DNA of 64,000 nt from NCBI GenBank assembly GCA_965243415.1, contig OZ251549.1, positions 2,418,001-2,482,000 of the forward strand, in the 5' to 3' direction. The notes beneath the pieces were generated by a model. That model did not search any database. It was not told where the DNA came from and saw only the letters and a program-made list of their open reading frames with translations. Both the position numbers and the translations under genes were made by a program. Position 1 is the stretch's first letter. The number at the start of each line of letters is the position of its first letter. Shown piece after piece: positions 47,611-55,246 of the stretch. The stretch is from G965204755 sp965243415. Lineage in GTDB: Bacteria; Acidobacteriota; Vicinamibacteria; Marinacidobacterales; Marinacidobacteraceae.

Positions 47611-47640
47611 GGCACCCGGACTCTCCCGGGAGAGTGCCCG
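47611..47640 (-). terminator. Strong hairpin downstream of FecR-like gene
   Basis: A perfect 16-bp palindrome, ACTCTCCCGGGAGAGT (47620-47635), nested within an imperfect GGGCAC/GTGCCC arm pair, lies between the stop of the FecR-like gene and the nrdJ promoter. There is no T-run, so it is a candidate factor-assisted or GC-rich terminator, or possibly a protein-binding palindrome. Confidence 0.4.
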
Positions 47641-47746
47641 CCGGCGCCGGCGCGACGGTCCCGGGGCCGTTCGGGAGGCCCGTACAGACCTCCGCCCGGC
47701 GCTCCTGGGGAGCACCGGGCGGGGAGGATGGGGGAGGGGCCGCGGA

Positions 47747-49885
47747 TCAGCGATTCGGACGCCGGGGGCGCGCCCGGCTGCCGCTGGAGCGACTGCCGCT
47801 GGATCGGGTCCCGCTCGACCGGTTTCCGGAGGCCCGGGGCGCCGGTCGGGATCCGGAACTGGGCCGCGTCCGGCTGGTGGAACTCGGTCGCGTCCGGCTG
47901 GTGGAACTCGGGCGGGACCGGCTGGTCGAACTGGGCCGGGAGCGACTCGCCGAACTCGGCCTCGACCGGCTCGTGGAACTGGGTCGGGAACTCGCTCCGG
48001 ACCGGGGCCGGGCCCGATTTCCGCTGGGCCTCGACCGGCTGGCAGAACTGGGTCGGGAGCGACTCGCGGAACTCGGTCGGGACCGGCTGGCGGAACTCGG
48101 CCGGGAGCGGCTGGCGGAACTCGGTCGGGACCGGGTGGTGGACCGGGGCCGGGACGAACTCGCGTTGCCGGAGCCGGATCGGGGACGGGCCGTGGCCCGG
48201 GGCCGGGCGCGATTGCCGGAACTGGGTCGGGCACGACTGCCGGAACTCGGCCGGGCGCGGCTGCCGGAGGAAGCGGAACTCGCTCCGGAGCGGGGCCGCG
48301 CCGCGTTCGTCCGGGATCCGGTCCGGGCGGCGGCGGCGTCGCCGGCGGTCGGCCGTGCCGTCACGCTCCGGGGGCGGGCCACCCGCCGGGAGGCGCTGGA
48401 GGCGCGGCGCTCGCCGCCGGCGGACGCGGCAGCGCGGGGCGCGGTTCCGGCGGACGGGTTCGCGGTGGCGGAACGGTTCAGCCAGGCCGAGGCGCGCCGC
48501 CGGGTGCTCGCGGCGCCCCGGGTCAGCGCCCGGTCGTTGGAGAGACCCCGCGCCGTCACCCGGGCGGAGCGGGCGATGGCCGTTTCGCCCACCGCGCGGC
48601 GGCTGAGGCCGCGGTCGAGCACCGCGCCCTGTTCGAGCACCCGGGCGTCGCCCACCCGGCGCAGCGAGGAGGCCGCCAGCCGGTTCCGGGAGGCCGCCCG
48701 GCCGATGGCTTTCCGGTGGGTGAAGGCCCAGCCGGTCCGGTCTCCCCGGCGGCCGGTGCGCCGCGTCGCTTCGCCCCGGCGGACCGCGGTGCCGACCACC
48801 GTCCCCCGGGCGACCCGGCCGTACCCGCCGCCGCGGTAGTGGCCGTCGAAGCCGTACACCGGGTAGCCGTAGGCGCCGAGCGGCGACCAGCCGATCCAGT
48901 CCGGTCCGTAGGCCCAGGAGACCCACCCCGGGGACCAGGCGGAGCCCGGCATCCAGTACCAGCCGCGCGGGCCGTGGCCCCAGCGGCCGTAGTGGAACGG
49001 CGCCCAGCCCCAGGGGTCGTAGGAGATCCAGGTGTAGCCGAACGGCGTGTGCGCCCATCTCCCGTGGTAGTAGGGGCTCCAGCCGCTCGCCACCGCCGGG
49101 TACCAGAGCCAGCCGTGCGTGTGGTCGTGCGTCCAGTGCCCGTGGCCTTTCAGGTCGTGGGCGTGTTCCCGGACTTCGTGCGGCAGGTCGTCGTAGGGGA
49201 GGTCCTCGTCGCGGACGAATCGCGCCTGGCGGTGGGAGGCCCACTCGACGAAGTCGTCGTCGGCCCGGTGGGCTTCGGGGGCGGAGGGCGCGGACTCGGC
49301 GGAGGCGACGGTGCGGTTGCCGGCGCGCACCAGCACCGACCCGGCCTCGTTGCTGACGGCGGCGATCCCCTCCCGCACCGCGAACTGCACCGAGCGCCGG
49401 TCCGGCAGCACATCGAGCCGGTAGAGGCCTTCGCCCTGCGGCGTGAGGTTCCCGCCCGGCGTTTCGACGACCACCTCGGACTCCTCCCCGACGCGGAGGA
49501 ACAGACTGCCGGTCCAGAAACCGAGCCGGTGGGGTTGGTCCGCCTCCACATAGTCCAACTTCGTTCCTTCGTCCATCCAGACGGTGACCCAGCCGGAGAA
49601 GCGGATCTCGACCCGCCCCGGTTCACGCGTCCAGATGCGGTCGCCGGGCAGGAACGGGCTGTTGATCTCCGCCTCGTTCGCCCCGAAGTCGTCGGCGCGC
49701 TGGTGCCAGACATCGCCTTCGACCTGGGAGAGGCTCGCGTAGCGGTAGTAGGCGTCGTCGTCGCCGTCGTTCTGGGCGCCCGCCGCGGCGGCGCCGGTGG
49801 CCGCGGCGGCGAGCAGGGCGACCGCGGGGAGCAGCGGTCGGAGTCCCCGGAGCAGCGGGGTGTCGGTGCGCGCGGTCTCGGTCAT
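47747..49885 (-). CDS. FecR-domain protein with W-rich DUF6600-like region and Ser/Arg/Pro repeat tail
   Basis: 712 residues; ATG at 49885 after CAGGAGAAA. Signal peptide about 12-38 (LLPAVALLAAAATGAAAAGAQ). Residues about 45-200 form a FecR domain (ASLSQVEGDVWHQRADDF, PFLPGDRIWT, RVEIRFSGW, GSLFLRVGE, VVVETPGGNLTPQGEGLYRLDV). Next comes a tryptophan-rich segment (about 255-365) with GWLWYPAV, GWSPYYHGRWAHTPFGYTWI and DPWGWAPFHYGRWG, the YXWXXWAP type common in Acidobacteriota. The last about 330 residues are low-complexity, ending in many RPSSASRS/RPSSTSRT octads encoded by 24-bp repeats. Exported, probably cell-surface or periplasmic; function unknown. Confidence 0.85.
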   Translation of the reverse strand: MTETARTDTPLLRGLRPLLPAVALLAAAATGAAAAGAQNDGDDDAYYRYASLSQVEGDVWHQRADDFGANEAEINSPFLPGDRIWTREPGRVEIRFSGWVTVWMDEGTKLDYVEADQPHRLGFWTGSLFLRVGEESEVVVETPGGNLTPQGEGLYRLDVLPDRRSVQFAVREGIAAVSNEAGSVLVRAGNRTVASAESAPSAPEAHRADDDFVEWASHRQARFVRDEDLPYDDLPHEVREHAHDLKGHGHWTHDHTHGWLWYPAVASGWSPYYHGRWAHTPFGYTWISYDPWGWAPFHYGRWGHGPRGWYWMPGSAWSPGWVSWAYGPDWIGWSPLGAYGYPVYGFDGHYRGGGYGRVARGTVVGTAVRRGEATRRTGRRGDRTGWAFTHRKAIGRAASRNRLAASSLRRVGDARVLEQGAVLDRGLSRRAVGETAIARSARVTARGLSNDRALTRGAASTRRRASAWLNRSATANPSAGTAPRAAASAGGERRASSASRRVARPRSVTARPTAGDAAAARTGSRTNAARPRSGASSASSGSRARPSSGSRARPSSGNRARPRATARPRSGSGNASSSRPRSTTRSRPSSASRSRPSSASRSRPSSASRSRPSSASRSRPSGNRARPRSGASSRPSSTSRSRPSSASRSRPSSTSRSRPSSTSRTRPSSTSRTRPSSGSRPAPRASGNRSSGTRSSGSRSSGSRARPRRPNR
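47780..48150 (-). repeat. 24-bp coding minisatellite in FecR-like gene tail
   Basis: A 24-bp unit, on the plus strand about GTCCGGCTGGTGGAACTCGG plus four bases, is repeated with drift some dozen times. It encodes the octapeptide RPSS(A/T)SR(S/T). The frame is kept throughout, so copy number can change without truncating the protein. Confidence 0.85.
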
Positions 49886-50090
49886 GGGGGGTTTCTCCTG
49901 CGGCGAAATGGTCGTCGGCGAAGCCGCAATCGGTATGCCAGTGGGCCGCTCCCGGCGGGGGTCTTCCCGGGCGTCCCGACCGGGATTTTCCCGGGTGCCC
50001 GGGGGGATTTCCCGGGCTGCCGGCGCTCCTTGCCGGCGCGGAGCCATCGGTTCCACCGGACCGCCCGATGAGTCGCGGACGAGTGGCGGA

Positions 50091-50519
50091 CTACTCGCCG
50101 GCGGGCTCGAGTTCCTCGAGGAAACGGGTCGCCTGCGCCCGGGCGCGTTCGGCGCGGAAACTGCGCCAGGCCGGGCGGACTTCCTTGTCCCGGGTGGTGA
50201 GCAGGGCCAGTTTGCTCCCGTCCGGGTCGTCCTCGACCAGCGATTCCAGCCGGGACCGCATCTCGCCGGCGGGCAGCGATTCGACGAAGGCGTCCTGTTC
50301 GCTCAGGGTGTCTTCCAGCCGGGGTTTCGGGACCGCGGCGAACCGGCCGCGGGTGTCCGACTCGAGTTGCCAGACGATCTCCTGGGTGCCGGCGTCCTCG
50401 TGGTCTTCGGCGACGCTCACCACGCGGGCGTTGTCCCGGTCGTAGTAGTAGGTGCGTTCCGGCCCGTCGTCCACGAAGGCGGCGACGAGATCCGCGAAAA
50501 CGGACGGGTCGGCGGGCAC
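50091..50519 (-). CDS. UPF0158-like protein
   Basis: 142 residues from GTG at 50519. It starts with a short helix and YYYDRDNARVVSV, continues with a strand/helix region (RLEDTLSEQDAFVESLPAGEMRSRLESLV) and ends with a helix-rich WRSFRAERARAQATRFLEELEPAG. This order (acidic 'YYxD' strand, a ~50-residue helical middle, and a final aromatic/Arg helix) resembles UPF0158 proteins, whose function is unknown. No signal peptide is seen. The start lies four bases after the glpX stop, so it is probably cotranscribed with glpX and the acyl-CoA dehydrogenase. Confidence 0.65.
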   Translation of the reverse strand: MPADPSVFADLVAAFVDDGPERTYYYDRDNARVVSVAEDHEDAGTQEIVWQLESDTRGRFAAVPKPRLEDTLSEQDAFVESLPAGEMRSRLESLVEDDPDGSKLALLTTRDKEVRPAWRSFRAERARAQATRFLEELEPAGE

Positions 50520-50523
50520 CGGG

Positions 50524-51660
50524 TTATCGGGGTTCGCAGGCGGCTCCCCGCTGCGGGGGCCGGGCCGAAAGGGTACACCCTCGGAACCGGGTGCTGCGGA
50601 GGCGCTCCGGGGGGTCGTTCGTCAGCACCAGGGTGGAGATCTCGACGCTCTCCGGCTCGCCTCCGCTGCCGAAACGGACGCCGGACACCAGCGCGCCGTC
50701 GGTGACTCCGGCGGCGCAGAACCAGAGGGTGGGCCCCGGCGCCAGGTCGGCGAGGGAGAGGACCCGGTCCGGTTCGCGGACTTCGGTTTCCTCCACCCGG
50801 CGGCGGTCCTCGTCGCTGCGGACGACGAGGCGCCCCAGCATCCCGCCGCCCAGACCGCGGAGCGCCGCCGCGGCGATGACCCCTTCCGGCGCTCCCCCGA
50901 CGCCCATCGCCGCGTGCACCCCGGAGTCCGGCAGCGCCGCCGCCAGTCCGGCGGAGAGGTCGCCGTCGCCGATGAGCCGGACCCGGGCGCCGGCGCGGCG
51001 GAGGCCGGCGACCAGTTCCTCGTGCCGGGGGCGGTCGAGCACCACCACGGTGAGAGCGGACGGGGGGAGGCCCTCCGCCGCGGCGACGGCGGCCAGGTTC
51101 TCTTCCGGGGAACGGTCGAGCAGCACCCGGTCGCCGAGGAGATCTCGGGCCGCCGGGCCGACGACGATCTTCTCCATGTAGAGGTCCGGGGCGCGGAACA
51201 GCCCGCCGCGTTCGGAGGCCGCGAGCACGGTGATCGCCCCCGGCTCGCCGGTGGCGCACAGGTTCGTGCCTTCGAGCGGGTCCACGGCGATGTCGACTTC
51301 GGGAAGCGCCTCTTCGGGGGACGATTCCCCGGGGGCGGCGCCGAACTCCCCGCCGGCGGCGCCGAACTCCCCGCCGGCGGCGCCGAATTCCCCGCCGGCG
51401 GCGCCGAATTCCCCGCCGGCGGCGCCGAATTCCTCGCCGCTCCAGAGCATCGGCGCCCGGTCGCGTTCCCCTTCGCCGATGACCACCCGTCCCCGGGCCG
51501 GCACGCCGTCGAGCACCGACCGCATCGCCTCCACCGCCACCTGGTCGGAGTGGTGGCGGTCGCCGCGGCCGACGGTGCGGGCGCAGGCGACCGCGGCTTC
51601 TTCGACGGTGCGGACCAGGTGGGGGAGCAGCGACCGCGGCAGGCGCTCGCCGGGGGCCAC
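50524..51660 (-). CDS. glpX: Class II fructose-1,6-bisphosphatase
   Basis: 378 residues from GTG at 51660. It dephosphorylates fructose 1,6-bisphosphate in gluconeogenesis. GlpX motifs: VAVEAMRSVL, VVIGEGERDRAPMLWSGEEFG (metal-binding Glu/Asp, about 59-79), VDIAVDPLEGTNLCATGEPGAI (substrate/metal site, 122-143), YMEKIVVGP, RLIGDGDLSAGLAAAL, MGVGGAPEGVIAAAAL. Between the first two catalytic blocks an expanded loop of about 35 residues is made of four to five EFGAAGG repeats encoded by a 21-bp unit; relatives have a short loop there. It ends five bases after the acyl-CoA dehydrogenase stop and four bases before the UPF0158-like start. Confidence 0.94.
   Translation of the reverse strand: MAPGERLPRSLLPHLVRTVEEAAVACARTVGRGDRHHSDQVAVEAMRSVLDGVPARGRVVIGEGERDRAPMLWSGEEFGAAGGEFGAAGGEFGAAGGEFGAAGGEFGAAPGESSPEEALPEVDIAVDPLEGTNLCATGEPGAITVLAASERGGLFRAPDLYMEKIVVGPAARDLLGDRVLLDRSPEENLAAVAAAEGLPPSALTVVVLDRPRHEELVAGLRRAGARVRLIGDGDLSAGLAAALPDSGVHAAMGVGGAPEGVIAAAALRGLGGGMLGRLVVRSDEDRRRVEETEVREPDRVLSLADLAPGPTLWFCAAGVTDGALVSGVRFGSGGEPESVEISTLVLTNDPPERLRSTRFRGCTLSARPPQRGAACEPR
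51335..51440 (-). repeat. 21-bp in-frame repeat inside glpX
   Basis: About five copies of the unit CCCCGCCGGCGGCGCCGAA(C/T)T encode EFGAAGG heptapeptides. Copies are near-identical, so the expansion is recent. It lies in the loop between the GEGERD and DPLEGTN active-site motifs. Confidence 0.92.
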
Positions 51661-51665
51661 GCGGC

Positions 51666-52877
51666 TCAGTCCGGGATCCCGGGGAGGCTGACCCGGGCCG
51701 GGCGGTCGCGCCGGTAGCCGAGGGCGTAGTCGGCCTGCATCAGGGTGTGGATCTCGCGGGTGCCTTCGTAGATGACGGCGCCCTTCGAGTTGCGCCAGAA
51801 ACGCCCCACCGGGTACTCGTCGGAGTAGCCGTAGGAGCCGTGGATCTGGATGGCGTCCGAGGCCGCGCGCTCGGAGGCGACGGTGGCCACCCACTTGGCC
51901 AGGGAGGTCTCCCGGGTGTTCCGGCGGCCGCGGTTCTTGAGTTCGCCGGCGCGCAGCCAGAGGAGCCGGGAGACCTGGTAGTCCCGCTCCATGTGGGCGA
52001 TCATCTGCTTCACCAACTGGTAGTTGCCGATCTCGCGGCCGAAGGCCTTGCGGGACTTCGACCAGGAGACGCTCTGGTCGCGGCAGGCGCGGATGAGCCC
52101 GGTGGCGCCGGCGGCGACGGTGAACCGGCCCTGGTCGAGCGCGAACATGGCGATCTTGAAGCCTTCGCCTTCCTCGCCCACCCGGTTCGCCGCCGGGACG
52201 CGCACTCCGTCCATCCGGAACCAGCCGGTGTTCCCGGCGCGGATGCCCCACTTGTGGGTCATCTTGCCGGTTTCGAGGCCGTCGCGGCCCCGTTCCACCA
52301 TGAACGCCGAGAGCCCGGAGTGGTCGCGCTGCTTCCGCTTCTCCGGGTCGGTCCAGGCGATGACCAGGAAGTGGTCGGCGATCTCGGCGAGGGAGATCCA
52401 GTGTTTCTCGCCGGAGAGGAGGTAGTCGCCGCCCTCCCGGCGGGCGGTGGCGCGGATGCCGACGGCGTCGCTGCCGGCGTCCGGTTCGGTGAGGCCGTAG
52501 GTGCCGATGGCGCGGCCTTCGGCCTGCGGGCGGAGGAAGCGTTCCTTCTGTTCCTCGGTGCCCCAGGACAGCAGGGTGAGCGAGTTCAGGCCGAGGTGGA
52601 CCGAGAGGATGACGCGGAGCGAGGTGTCCACATACTCGAGTTCCTCGGAGGCCAGCCCCAGGCAGATGTAGTCGAGGCCGGCGCCGCCGTGCTTCTCCGG
52701 GATGGAGATCCCCAGGAGGCCGGTCTCCGCCATGCCGCGGAGGATGTTGCGGTCGAACACGCCTTTCGCGTCGTTCTCGCGGATGTGCGGCGCCACCTCG
52801 CGGGCGGCGAAATCGCGCACCGACTCGGCGGCGGCCCGCTGTTCCGGGTTCAGGTCGAAGTTCAGGCGCTCGTCCAT
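51666..52877 (-). CDS. Acyl-CoA dehydrogenase (glutaryl-CoA dehydrogenase-like)
   Basis: 403 residues from ATG at 52877. A FAD enzyme that oxidises acyl-CoA thioesters at the alpha-beta bond. Blocks: FAAREVAPHIRENDAKGVFDR, ISIPEKHGGAGLDYICLGLASEELEYVDTSL, TYGLTEPDAGSDAVGIRATA, GEKHWISLAEIADHF, KWGIRAGNTGWFRMDGVRVP, ALDQGRFTVAAGATG, IHGSYGYSDEYPVGRFWRN, AVIYEGTREIHTLMQADYALG. The YEGT glutamate near the C-terminus is the catalytic base position of glutaryl-, butyryl- and short-chain enzymes; the substrate is not certain. First gene of a unit with glpX and the UPF0158-like gene. Its upstream flank holds 72-bp repeats. Confidence 0.95.
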   Translation of the reverse strand: MDERLNFDLNPEQRAAAESVRDFAAREVAPHIRENDAKGVFDRNILRGMAETGLLGISIPEKHGGAGLDYICLGLASEELEYVDTSLRVILSVHLGLNSLTLLSWGTEEQKERFLRPQAEGRAIGTYGLTEPDAGSDAVGIRATARREGGDYLLSGEKHWISLAEIADHFLVIAWTDPEKRKQRDHSGLSAFMVERGRDGLETGKMTHKWGIRAGNTGWFRMDGVRVPAANRVGEEGEGFKIAMFALDQGRFTVAAGATGLIRACRDQSVSWSKSRKAFGREIGNYQLVKQMIAHMERDYQVSRLLWLRAGELKNRGRRNTRETSLAKWVATVASERAASDAIQIHGSYGYSDEYPVGRFWRNSKGAVIYEGTREIHTLMQADYALGYRRDRPARVSLPGIPD

Positions 52878-52934
52878 GGGTCCTGAGTCTCGGCGGCGTC
52901 CGCTGCGGCCTCCTCCGCGCGGCGCGAGAGTATA

Positions 52935-53115
52935 GGGGCGGGCGGGGAGGCTGTCGGAGCGGGCTTGGCGGGAGTGCCGGAGCCTGAGGCGGGCACCCGG
53001 TCTTCGGGGGCGAGTGGGGAGCCCGTCGGAGGGGGCCCGGCGCGTGTACCGGAGCCTGCGGCGGGCATCCGGTCTTCGCGGGCGGGCGGGGAGGCTGTCG
53101 GAGGGGGTCCGGCGA
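52935..53115. repeat. 72-bp tandem repeat between dehydrogenase and RNase III genes
   Basis: Two and a half copies of a 72-bp unit lie in the 283-base spacer; a marker sequence CGGAGCCTG(A/C)GGCGGGCA(C/T)CC recurs at 52979 and 53051. Because the period is a multiple of three, open frames cross it on both strands, but no start or family supports coding. It would sit between the RNase III stop and the dehydrogenase start. Confidence 0.75.
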
Positions 53116-53160
53116 GAGGGGGCCCGGCGGGTCGGGGCCGGGTTCGGGTCGGGGGGCGGG

Positions 53161-55185
53161 TCATCGGGTGGGGCCGAGGCCGCCGGCGAGCGCTGCTGCC
53201 GCCGCCGCCGATTCCGCCTTCTTGCGGCTGCCGCCTTCGCCCCGGGCCAGGGAGCGGTTCCCGGCGAAGACTTCGACCACATAGGTCCGGTCGTGTTCCG
53301 GGCCGCTCTCGGAGACCAGGCGGTACACCGGGAGGCGGCGCTCCTGCTGCACCACCGCTTCCTGGAGGGCGCCCTTGGGGTTGTCCGGCGGCGGCGCGGT
53401 TCCGTTCGCGCCGGCGCGGAGGGCGGCCTCGGCGGCGGCGGTCTCCGCCTTCTTGCGGCTGCCTCCGGTTCCCCGGCCCAGCGCGCGGTCGCCGGCGAAG
53501 ACCTCCACCACATAGGTCTTGTCGTGGTCGGGGCCGCTCTCGGAGAGGACGCGGTACTCCGGGGGCTGCCCGTCGCGTCCGAGGACCGTTTCGTGGAGGC
53601 GGTTCTTGGGGTGCGGGTCGGTCACGGCGCCGCCGCGGTCGTCGCCGGCCCGGGGGCCGTTCGCCGCGGGAACGCGCCGCGCTTCCCGGTCCCTCCGGTC
53701 CGATCGTTCCGCCCGATCCCGGCGGTCCGACCGATCCGATCGTTCCGGCGGCGGGCGCTCCGGCTTCGGTCGGGGGGTCCGCCTCGCCCTTCCGTAGAGC
53801 CGGCCGAGGACCCGCCGGGCGGCGTCCTTCTCCGCTTCCTTGATGCCCTGGCCGCGCCCGGTCTCCTCGATCCCGCCTTCGAGGCGCAGGGTCACCGACA
53901 CCCGGCCGCTGCCCCGGGTCTCGACCACTTCGTAGCGCGGCGAGTCCCGTCCGGCCTTCGCCAGCCGGTTCTGGAGGAGCGTCTTGGGGTCGAGCAGTTC
54001 CAGGTTCGGGTCGTCGAGGCTTTCGACGGCCTCCGCGAACGGCCCGGCGAGCGCCCGCCGCGCCCCCGCCAGGCGGCCGTCGAGGTAGAGCGCGCCGAGG
54101 ACCGCTTCGGCGGCGCCGGGGGCGGTCTCGTCGCTGCCCAACTGCCAGCGGGTCGCCAGCCCGGTCCAGAACTCCTTCTCCTGGAGCCGCATCCGCGCCA
54201 GGGTGAGGTGTCCTTCGTCCCAGTCCGGGAAGCGGGTGTGGAGCCGTTCCGCCGCCGCCAGCTGCATGACATCCCGGCCCAGGAAGCGGAGCGCCGCCAC
54301 CGCCGCGGCCTCTTCCGCCGCCGTTTCCGGCGGGGGGCCGTTCCGGCGTCCGGGCGGCGGGCCCCCGCGCCCGCGCCGACCGCGGCCGGCGGCGCCACGC
54401 GGGTCGCGTCCGCGTCCGCGGCGCCGGCCGTCCCGTCCCCGGCCGTCCCCCCGTCCGTTCCGGCCCCGTCCGTTCCGTCCCCGGCGGCGGGCGCCGGAAT
54501 AACTGCCGGGGTCGCCGCCCCGGGCCGCCCGGAGGAGCGCCGGCCGGGCGAAGGTGTGGCCCAGGGCGCGCTCGGTCCGGCTGCGGAGGAAGAGCAGATA
54601 CCGCAGCGCCCGGCGCAGCCGGACCGGCAGGGTGCGGAGCCGCTTCCACAGCCGGCCGGGCGCCCCCGGCGACGCCGGAAGCGGTTCGAGCCCCAGCGGG
54701 CCGAGGCGCGCGGCGAAGGCGGCGGAGATGATGCCCCGCGAGGCGGGCAGGCCCCGGTCGAGGTAGGCGGCGCCCAGGACCGCCTCGAAGACATTCGCCA
54801 GGATGCGGTCGGAGGAGCGGACCCGGTCGTCGGAGTCGGTGCCGCGCCCCACCCGGATGCCCTTCTCCAGGGACAGCGCCCGGGCGGCTTCGGCGAGCGA
54901 CTGGTTGCTGACCAGCGCCCCCTTCGTCTCCTGGCGGCGCTGGCGCGACCAGTCCGGGCGCTGGCGATGCATCGCTTCGGTCACCACGAGTCCCAGGGCG
55001 GCGTCGCCGAGGAATTCCAGCCGTTCGTAGTCCGGCACCGCGAAGTGGTTCCGGTAGGAGCCGTGGGTGAGTGCCTGTTCCAGCAATTCGGTGCGGGCGA
55101 AGGAGTGCCCCAGCCGGTTCGCGAACTCGTCCACCGGACGGTGCGCCGGCGTCGTCTGGCGCCGCTTCCGGCGTCTGGCGGCCAT
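53161..55185 (-). CDS. RNase III-like protein with two RNase III domains and three dsRNA-binding domains
   Basis: 674 residues, nearly three times a normal bacterial RNase III. Domain 1 (about 18-165) has the signature ERLEFLGDAAL (Glu 54, Glu 57, Asp 61) and ILANVFEAVLGAAYLD (Glu 134); the usual Asp of the second motif is Asn 131. After a basic Gly/Arg-rich linker (about 230-285), a second RNase III-like domain (about 287-390) is degenerate: RFLGRDVMQL replaces EFLGDAVL, while AAEAVLGALYLD (Glu 360) remains. Three dsRNA-binding domains follow (about 398-465, 523-592, 601-668), the last two very similar to each other (SESGPxHDxTYVVEVFAG, GGSRKKAE). An acidic/basic repeat (SDRSDRRDRAERSDRRDRE) links them. 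It should bind and cut double-stranded RNA. Confidence 0.88.
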   Translation of the reverse strand: MAARRRKRRQTTPAHRPVDEFANRLGHSFARTELLEQALTHGSYRNHFAVPDYERLEFLGDAALGLVVTEAMHRQRPDWSRQRRQETKGALVSNQSLAEAARALSLEKGIRVGRGTDSDDRVRSSDRILANVFEAVLGAAYLDRGLPASRGIISAAFAARLGPLGLEPLPASPGAPGRLWKRLRTLPVRLRRALRYLLFLRSRTERALGHTFARPALLRAARGGDPGSYSGARRRGRNGRGRNGRGDGRGRDGRRRGRGRDPRGAAGRGRRGRGGPPPGRRNGPPPETAAEEAAAVAALRFLGRDVMQLAAAERLHTRFPDWDEGHLTLARMRLQEKEFWTGLATRWQLGSDETAPGAAEAVLGALYLDGRLAGARRALAGPFAEAVESLDDPNLELLDPKTLLQNRLAKAGRDSPRYEVVETRGSGRVSVTLRLEGGIEETGRGQGIKEAEKDAARRVLGRLYGRARRTPRPKPERPPPERSDRSDRRDRAERSDRRDREARRVPAANGPRAGDDRGGAVTDPHPKNRLHETVLGRDGQPPEYRVLSESGPDHDKTYVVEVFAGDRALGRGTGGSRKKAETAAAEAALRAGANGTAPPPDNPKGALQEAVVQQERRLPVYRLVSESGPEHDRTYVVEVFAGNRSLARGEGGSRKKAESAAAAAALAGGLGPTR

Positions 55186-55246
55186 ACCGGTCAGCTCCGG
55201 GGCGGCGCCGCGGCCGCCGGAGGGGTCGGTCTGCTGCGGCGCGGCA

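Noticed and set aside
52925..53513. Upstream extension of the acyl-CoA dehydrogenase through the 72-bp repeats
   Set aside because: The frame stays open only because the repeat period is a multiple of three; the family N-terminus (MDERLNFDLNPEQRAA) fits the ATG at 52877.
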